Below are positions 11,515 to 64,000 of a DNA stretch of 64,000 nt, piece after piece. Each line of letters begins with the position of its first letter. The first letter of the stretch is position 1. The notes beneath the pieces are model-generated. The model was given only the letters and a program-made list of their open reading frames with translations, did not search any database and had not been told where the DNA came from. A program made the translations under genes and the position numbers. The DNA is from Paraescarpia echinospica (Eukaryota > Annelida > Polychaeta > Sabellida > Siboglinidae): positions 6,085,488 through 6,149,487 of the forward strand of contig CM034544.1 in NCBI GenBank assembly GCA_020002185.1, written 5' to 3'.

Positions 11515-11948
11515 GAGATGAGAGGCAGGGGTGGAGACGGCAGTGAAGTGTAAGTGATGAGAGGTAGGGGTGGAGACGGCAGTGAAGTGTAAATGATGAG
11601 AGGTAGGGATGGAGATGGCAGTGAAGTGTAAGTGATGAGAGGTAGGGGTGGAGACGGCAGTGAAGTGTAAGTGATGAGAGGCAGGGGTGGAGACGGCAGT
11701 GAAGTGTAAGTGATGAGAGGTAGGGGTGGGGACGGCAGTGAAGTGTAAGTGATGAGAGGTAGGGGTGGGGACGGCAGTGAAGTGTAAGTGATGAGAGGTA
11801 GGGGTGGAGACGGCAGTGAAGTGTAAGTGATGAGAGGCAGGGGTGGAGACGGCAGTGAAGTGTAAGTGATGAGAGGCAGGGGTGGAGATGGCAGTGAAGT
11901 GTAAGTGATGAGAGGCAGGGGTGGAGACGGCAGTGAAGTGTTAGTGAC
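11515..11948. repeat. 39-bp minisatellite, about 11 copies
   Basis: The unit reads GTGATGAGAGG(T/C)AGGGGTGG then AGACGGCAGTGAAGTGTAA. The period of 39 is divisible by 3, so stop-free minus frames (LPSPPLPLITYTS repeats) run through it. They are not genes. Confidence 0.95.
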
Positions 11949-13200
11949 AGAAAAAGAAGGAAAACAATTAAAAGGTGGACCCGTATCGAGGCCCCCCTCA
12001 CCTTGGACTGCGGGGAGAAAGGGGGGACCAACCAACTCAAAATATTTATGTATGAAAAAAACGCAACATTGGTTTGGGGGTTTAGCAGCTATTTAGCAAC
12101 ACACATCAAAGTATTTTTCAAAAAACTTTGTTCATTTTGAACTGTGAGATCATCCCCTTATTACCACATAAATTCTCACGCGATCATTTGATTGCTATCG
12201 TCACGACAATGTTTGATTGGCACAACAACCGTTTCTGATACTGCCAACAGTCGGACGAGACTCATTGATTCACAAAGCAATTACTTTCATGGACTTCGGG
12301 ACCAGTAATTTACTGAGTTGGGCGACCAATCATTTACTGTCAGATAACTCCTACACAGCCTGCTTTTATAGGAATATAATCAATCATACAATAAACATTG
12401 GATGGGATGTTAAATTTTTTACTCATTTGGTTTTAAACGATGCAGTATTTGTTATCACTCACGCGACGTATTTTGTGTTGATATCAAAGGAATCAACATA
12501 TGTCTACTGTGGTGTAATGACATTGCAAATTACAGTCTACAGAGTTTCTTTTGACTGTTTTTACACCGTCAGAAACTTCCTACGTGTGTTTCGGTACATT
12601 TGCGTCAATGGTTTGGTGGTGCCATCTATCATGTGGTTAGCTGGTGACAATACCGCTGGTTGCAAGGATCAACGAAATAACTTGAACTTTTTGCTCGAAT
12701 TTTTGGACAGAATGACACGTCTTAGCTCTAGTATTGTTGAAAGGCTAAGAAAGAGAGAGGGAGGGAGGGAAGGAAGGAGGGAAGGAGGGAGGGTGGGAGG
12801 GAGAGAATAAAGAGATGATAAAGACAGAAAAATAAGAGAATGAGAGAGAAAATAAAATAGTTGGCTTCTATATAGAATTGGTTGCACTAGGCAAATGTTG
12901 GTCTCTGTCAAATTAAAGAGGTTATCGTCACAGTATGGAGTTTCATGTACTAAGCAAACTGGTCGTGTTAGCGATTACTGGTAAATCGGCATCTGTGTAA
13001 AGTTATCTGTTATATAAGATGTTGGTTGTATTAAAGAGATTGTGGTCTACAGAGTTTCCTGTACAGCTGTACTAAACAAACTGGTCATGTTAAAGAGTAA
13101 TGATAATGATTAACAAGATAATTGAATAAACTTTAATATTCACTTTGGTTTTAGTAGAACTTCAATTTGGCGAAAACAGTTAAAAACTAGCAATGTATAG
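11949..13200. other. Non-coding sequence with a GGGA-rich stretch
   Basis: A purine-rich stretch (GGGA/GGAA, about 12746-12850) is the only clear structure. A 197-codon plus ORF (12217-12810) runs into it, with no recognisable domain or splice context. Confidence 0.45.
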
Positions 13201-13204
13201 CTCG

Positions 13205-13372
13205 CCTACATGTATATAATGTATATAATATATAATGTATATAATATATAATGTATATAATATATAATGTATATAATATATAATGTATATAATATATAAT
13301 GTATATAATATATAATGTATATCATATATAATGTATATAATATATAATGTATATAATGTATAATGTATGTAC
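13205..13372. repeat. TATAATGTATA-type minisatellite
   Basis: About ten units of GTATATAATATATAAT and near variants. AT-rich and highly self-complementary. Confidence 0.9.
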
Positions 13373-14494
13373 AGTCAGTCAATAATATGAAGCTATCCAC
13401 ACTTACCAGTTATCCAAACTAATGTTCAAAGTCAATTCCTTTGATGAATTTAACAAAAACTTAATACACCTGTGTATTAAACTTGCATATTACACTGTAC
13501 TTAAACTATATACGTATGACAGATTTGAACACCAACAAACTGATTTTCAAAGAAAAGTGTAACGTTAAACTACACAGTAAAAGTTCCAATTGTATATGAC
13601 GAGTGTCAGGTTACTAATGTATTGCCTCAATGATTTGAAATACTATCTACATATTAAGGGAAATTCCTAAATTGGGAAATTTTATATCCAAAATGGAGTT
13701 TCTTACAGTTTCTGACATTTTAATGTCAGAAAACCATGGTTTAAACCACAGTAGAAACCATTCATCAGAAACTAGCCAACCCTGACGAAGGAATAAATGA
13801 ATTGCAGAATCATTCAGCTTGATAGAAAATAAGGTCTTTTTTACGTTGGCCATGTTAGAGAAATCATGGGCTCTCCAGTGAGTGGGCCAATGGAAAGAAA
13901 ACACGTCACCTTTATAAGTTAGTGTATCGCTAGTTGCTGGGAGACCAGATTAAAATCAGCCAGACTCCAAGCAAATCTAAATCAATATCAAATAGATTTG
14001 ATGCCATAGTGACCTTCAGATCAAATCACATGAATTGGCGTCATTTGTCCCTTTCGAGTTAACTGAAAACTCGAGAAATTACGTTAGAAAACTGAGAAGA
14101 AAATACGAATCTACACAAGTCCATTTGTGTAGATTCGCTGGACTCGCTTTGAATGCAACTTTATAGGGCTACATAGAACCTAAAATTAGATGTAGCTGTA
14201 TGAATACTGCACCTATTGCTAGGAGTAGTACTGGAGGACTGTGGGTGTCTTATTCGTACAAACTATCTGTGATGTTGATTAATTTTATGGTGCATTTGCC
14301 GCAATGTAATGTATAGTTTTTATCTTAAAGTCAATATATATATATATATTGTTTAAACTAATATTGTAACAATTTAATGCCTCGAACAACAGTCCAAACA
14401 TGCAAAGTAAACAGTTTATAATAAAATTTAAAAAAATATTTCAATGAAACATGTAATATGGTGTTTAAGATGCTAGAGTAGCACTAAATGTAGT
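13373..14494. other. Non-coding sequence with one perfect hairpin
   Basis: No gene seen. At 14106-14137 lies a perfect inverted repeat with 13-bp arms (CGAATCTACACAA and its complement) and a 6-base loop. A short (TA)n run is at about 14333-14350. Confidence 0.5.
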
Positions 14495-14610
14495 TATAAT
14501 TGGTAGATCAGAGGCCAATGGTACAAGAAAGCAAATAAACATAGAAATTGGTGGGAGGACTTCGGCACTGGGGATGAGATGCATTTACAGTACTCCCAAG
14601 TTTGATTATT
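14495..14610. repeat. Dispersed repeat family, diverged copy
   Basis: Aligns to 23650-23765 and, more weakly, 52180-52290: shared AATTGGTAGAT, AGAGGCCA, GAGATG and TTTAC blocks in the same order and spacing. The copy at 23.6 kb is the apparent source of the 75-bp minisatellite. Confidence 0.6.
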
Positions 14611-16248
14611 AATATATAAATTCATTTAATATTTTTACATTTTGCCCACATTCACAATGTGTTATGTTTCATGTGTTGTACCAGTTCACATGAAGGTCTT
14701 CAGGGCAAAATGCAATAGATAAATTTTTTTGGTTTTGAGAAAAAATAACTTGCGTTTCATCGTCAAAGTGTAAATAAAAACTTTCGAATGCAGTTGGCGT
14801 ATATTAAGAATCCAGAATCTTGGAGAATGGTAGCAAACTCTGAAAGAAATGTGTTCCTGATTTGTTATGCAAAATCTTATATTAAACGATTTTGTTATCA
14901 AAACTTGGTACATTCCTACTACCCAAGCCGTTACTCCCTGTAGCTGCACAGATGGCACGGCGGTGCTCATTAGCTGAATATGGATATATATCGCGTTTAA
15001 CAAAAAGATGGCGCTTACCACATTTTTATAACAAATGTTCTTTTGTGCACGTTGTTCAATGGGGATTTATCGCGTGTTTGTATATAATAGATAGTATCCT
15101 AGCTTAGCATGTGTTTAACCATGCAGCCAGCCACGGCCGATTCATCGGTCGACAGTACCTACCTTTATAGTAACATTTTTAGTTTCTATGCCAGGTAACT
15201 GGCACGCGAACACTTGGTATTGTTGGATAGCTGACAGAATTTTTAAGGTGGTGTATATTTATTTATGAGCAGATTGATTGACAGGGGTAACTACCTAGCT
15301 GACAAAACATGTGCCAAATTTTGGTGGTTTTACTACACCCCACATAATGAATTTTCATATCCATTCATAAGTCTAGAGCCCTGCACACATGGTATCAATG
15401 GAAAGCTCTGTTATTGGCCAATCTGCACAAAATGACACCAAATGGCTAAGGTAATTCAGCAAATCAGAACAAAGCATTTCAAACACTGCCCCCATCGGTC
15501 CTCCGGAGCTAAAGTAAACAACAGAATGGCAGACATTGCTGCGGAGAATTGTTCCCTACGAAAGTTTACTTAAGATTATCTCAAGTTTCCACATCAGTAT
15601 TTAGACAAAATGCATATATTTTGACAAAATGCATGACAGTATTCATGAATAAGGTTATTAATTATACTAGTTCAGATAATTAGAACGACTTTGGATGCTT
15701 TTTGAGATGAAAATTCAACAACATAGCAGTGCAATGTTTACCTGGGCAAGCCGTGGGTATATACCAGTAATGAAAGTGGCAGTGATTGGGCTGCTTGAAT
15801 CGGCCTATTTTTATATCGGAAAAAAACATAAAAATAAAAGTTCTCACTGGTTTTGATTATGTTATTTGGCAGCTAACATGTATGGCTACATTTATCTCAC
15901 TGGACGTAGGGCATATATCCACTCGGTAATTATCTGGTAGCAGGATAAAATGTTTATTTTTATGAATTTTTTTGGATGAAGTTCAGATAATAATATCCCC
16001 TTGATTATCAAATGTTAGAGTTTATAATTTTATTATAGTCAAGTATTCCTTTAGTAATAAAATGATACCTCATTCATATTTTTGTGATAATTATTAGCAG
16101 ACTTATGATTTTTACTGTAACAGTATGCTACAGAGGATTTTCGTTGGCTTGTTGCAGGGTTAAACAAACATTTCGTCCTTGTTTTGGCAAAATTTCAAAA
16201 ACGGTGTTTAGTGCTTTTTGTCCTGAAACCATTCATATTGCTGTTGGT
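14611..16248. other. Non-coding sequence, nothing recognised
   Basis: Presumed CUL4 intron upstream of exon 16443. I searched for earlier CUL4 exons (the cullin-repeat region preceding DFKDR) and found none. Confidence 0.5.
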
Positions 16249-16437
16249 GTATTTGACACGTCTGTCCCTCTCTCTGTCTTTCTGTATTTGACGCGTCTGT
16301 CCCTCTGTCTTTCTGTATTTGACGCGTCTGTCCCTCTGTCTTTCTGTATTTGACGCGTCTGTCCCTCTCTGTCTTTCTGTATTTAATGTGTCTGTCCCTC
16401 TGTCTTTCTGTATTTGATGTGTCTGTCCCACTGTGTG
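16249..16437. repeat. 31-bp pyrimidine-rich array abutting a CUL4 acceptor
   Basis: About six units of TATTTGACGCGTCTG then TCCCTCTGTCTTTCTG. The array ends five bases before the acceptor AG (16441-16442), so the last unit itself supplies the pyrimidine tract of the first visible CUL4 exon. Confidence 0.9.
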
Positions 16438-16442
16438 CGTAG

Positions 16443-61759
<45,317 letters not shown>

Positions 61760-61814
61760 GTAAGACCCCACCCACACACCTTCTGCCCACCCTCCAGATA
61801 AGCCACCCCCACAC

Positions 61815-62982
61815 CAGGGGCTTAGACAGAGACTAGTCTGCCAGTCTTCAATACTGACAGATGACTGGCCAAGACAGGTCATTACAACTGATGAGACTGG
61901 TGGGATTTAGAGGGGGCCAGCTGGCCACTGGATTAACTAATAGTTCCAAGTCTAGGGGTCCACATTAATGACTAGCATTGGCACAGCTGGTAGTGAAAAA
62001 GTGAAATGGATCAATGTGAATTAAATAAATGACTCAAATGACCCATGTTTGTAATTGAAAAAACTAAACTGGCCAACAGTGGTTGTGATTGATGTGAATG
62101 GCCGCCACTGGCACACTTGAGTAATTCAAGACTGGCAACAAATGATTTCTGGCAAAGGACCTACTCCACACCCCCTTCCCACCCCCCAGGTAAGCCCCCC
62201 CCACCAGACACAGGCTTCCACATAGAGGCTTCTTCCCGTGGTCTTGTACATTGAGGTCTGTTCCGCCCTCTAAACAATTATCAATACTAATAAGGTAATG
62301 AAAACAAAGCTCATTGGCACATCAAGACAAAAGGGTTTGTCAATCTACACCTCTCGTAATCTTCTGCAAATTTCCTCCACTCTCGGCTGTCCATCTCTGT
62401 CCTTCAAGGCCTCTCTCTTGGCCCTGTCTCTTCATCCTTTTTCTCCTTCTGTAGAAGATATACCAAACTATTCTGTTTTCCATTGTCTCTTTGGCAATGT
62501 CTCCTCACTAAATGGTTCACTCATCCTCTCTACATCTCATCTCAGTCTGCTTCAAACTACTTTCATCATCATTCATGTCAATCTCTCGTCTAACTTCCCA
62601 CATCTTCCATATGTGGCCACCCTCAGGTCCTTAGCCAGATATAATTTTTTCCAGTCTTGAATTAATCAGAAGTGTGCCTTTTAGCACGTGAACGGCTTGC
62701 CTGGAGGCCATTCACTTTAATCACAGCTATTATCGGTCAGTTTTTTCTCTCTCTGAAGTGTCATTTGAGGCATTTATTTAATTAATTCATCTGATTTGTT
62801 TCACTACCAGTTGTGCCAGTGATAGTTATTAATGTGGGCCCCTAGACTTGGAACTATTAGTTAATGTAGTAACCAGCTGGCCCGCTCTAAATCCCACCAG
62901 TCTCATCAGTTGTGATTACCAATCTCAGCCAGTCACCTGCCAGTCTTGAAGACGGGCAGACGGGTTTCTAGCTAAGCCCCTG
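61815..62982. mobile_element. Foldback DNA transposon with ~230-bp inverted repeats
   Basis: Left arm 61815-62046 and right arm 62757-62982 are inverted copies: both ends begin CAGGGGCTTAG, and AACTAATAGTTCCAAGTCTA and ATGAGACTGGTGGGATTTAG recur inverted. The CAGGGG terminus is typical of hAT ends, but no matching 8-bp flanking duplication was found. The ~710-bp interior has no transposase. It lies in the CUL4 intron after exon k. Confidence 0.8.
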
Positions 62983-64000
62983 ATTTGTGTACATCTCGTC
63001 TCAGTCTGCTTCAGACTACTTTCATCTTCATGTGTTTATTTATGCCAATCTCTCATCTCCCTTCCCACATCTACCTAACAGGCCACCCTAAAATAATGAG
63101 GGCTGTAATTCTGACAACTGCTGCCCTAGGTTTATTTCACGTGTCATTGTGAGCTTGTGTTAGTTATGCAGCAAACCTCGGATATAATTAATTCGCTTAT
63201 AACACATAAATGAATTGGTCCCAATTTTTTCTTATTGAATTTCTGCGCGCACGACAAATTATTTTTATTTCGGATATAACGACGAATGATGTCATTCTCT
63301 ACGGCCAAAATCCATTGATATATCATCGGATTTAACGAATCATTGATGTGAAATAAATCCAGATCTAGATCCATATTTTTTTCATTTTAAATTGAATATT
63401 ATCAAAAATAGATTAGCGAGCGAGAAATGAACAACTCGAAACACGTCCAAAAACGCTTTTTTGAACGATTGCTAGTACCATTGGGTTCGTCCGAACCCAA
63501 CGATCTTGATATCGTTTGAAAGTTTCAACCATATTACTAGTTTCGTGATAATCATTCCTAAATAAACTATAAACGGACCTACAACCATGCCGTTTTCTGT
63601 GTCTTAGTCTCTGCAAATGATGTTGGTTCATCGACATAGGTCACCAATCTATCGATTGAGGCACCACTATCTGATGTCATGCTATAAGCTCCACCCACTT
63701 TTAAATGGTGGCTAAATTGGCATATTCAAAGTAGGCGTGATGTCACAGTTACGTATATCAACCAACCAATGCAACAAATTTTGACCCTTCGTCTCCGTTG
63801 GTTGGCGTACGTTATTGTGAAGTCACGCCGACATAAAGATACATCAGTTTCGCTGCCATCATCAGTGTCACCGGCATTTAAAAGTGAGTGGAGCTTATCA
63901 CACGGAATCAAGAAATTGTGAAGTGCGCATATCTGAACCTATGAAATTAGGAAAACAGCATCGCAATCAGAAGATTAATGTACTGAGTACCCACCGCCAA
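62983..64000. other. CUL4 intron, no exon found
   Basis: 62990-63090 duplicates 62529-62632 from inside the foldback element (CTCAGTCTGCTTCA, ACTACTTTCATC, CTTCCCACATCT). 63734-63829 is a large imperfect hairpin (arms GGCGTGATGTCACAGTTACG and, inverted, GGCGTGACTTCACAATAACG). The final CUL4 exon was searched for and not seen. Confidence 0.55.

Noticed and set aside
11445..12040. Minus ORFs rich in Pro, Leu and Ser
   Set aside because: 39-bp minisatellite frames.
12217..12810. 197-codon plus ORF
   Set aside because: No recognisable domain, no splice context, and it ends in a GGGA simple repeat. A chance frame is as likely; transcript evidence would change this.
10155..16442. Upstream CUL4 exons
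   Set aside because: Looked for the cullin-repeat region that precedes DFKDR; no matching frame was found.
63144..63911. Short minus ORFs near the right edge
   Set aside because: No domain, no codon signal, partly inside a hairpin repeat.

Overview
The window is animal nuclear DNA. It has spliced genes with GT-AG introns, APE-type LINEs, a tRNA-derived SINE, a tyrosine-recombinase (DIRS-type) retroelement and very many minisatellites. This mix, an FTP (fucolectin) lectin exon and a TRIM-NHL gene suggest a marine invertebrate, perhaps a mollusc or other lophotrochozoan. The species cannot be fixed from sequence alone. A run of exactly 1000 N (9155-10154) marks an assembly gap.

The backbone is one large gene on the + strand: CUL4, the cullin-4 scaffold of CRL4 ubiquitin ligases. 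Eleven coding exons are readable between 16443 and 61759, with matching phases and GT-AG borders. They cover the last cullin repeat through the neddylation site. The DDB1-binding N-terminal half and the last ~30 residues are not visible. The introns are unusually repeat-laden. The largest (19101-36407) is mostly tandem arrays of 65-, 75-, 90-, 42- and 20-bp units.

Two apparently real genes lie nested and antisense in CUL4 introns. One is a complete two-coding-exon TRIM-NHL RING E3 ligase (54445-57427, possible TATA promoter and 5' UTR exon near 58138-58253). The other is a small exon with a signal peptide and coiled coil (22954-23367). Left of CUL4, 1-5900 is a nest of LINE and SINE insertions, and an FTP lectin exon sits at 8252-8479 just before the gap. 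A decayed DIRS-type element (40608-43626, minus) sits in the intron before the RBX1-binding exons.

The most notable pattern is that several arrays contain splice-site sequence. A 59-bp unit repeats the true 3' splice site of the 38-bp exon eight times. The donor of exon 36408-36518 is echoed downstream in a 50-bp array. The acceptor plus first ~14 bases of exon 61607-61759 is duplicated upstream. About 40 copies of a ~65-bp unit each carry TACTAAC, a pyrimidine tract and CAG. Other arrays abut the acceptors of exons 16443, 44831 and 47362.
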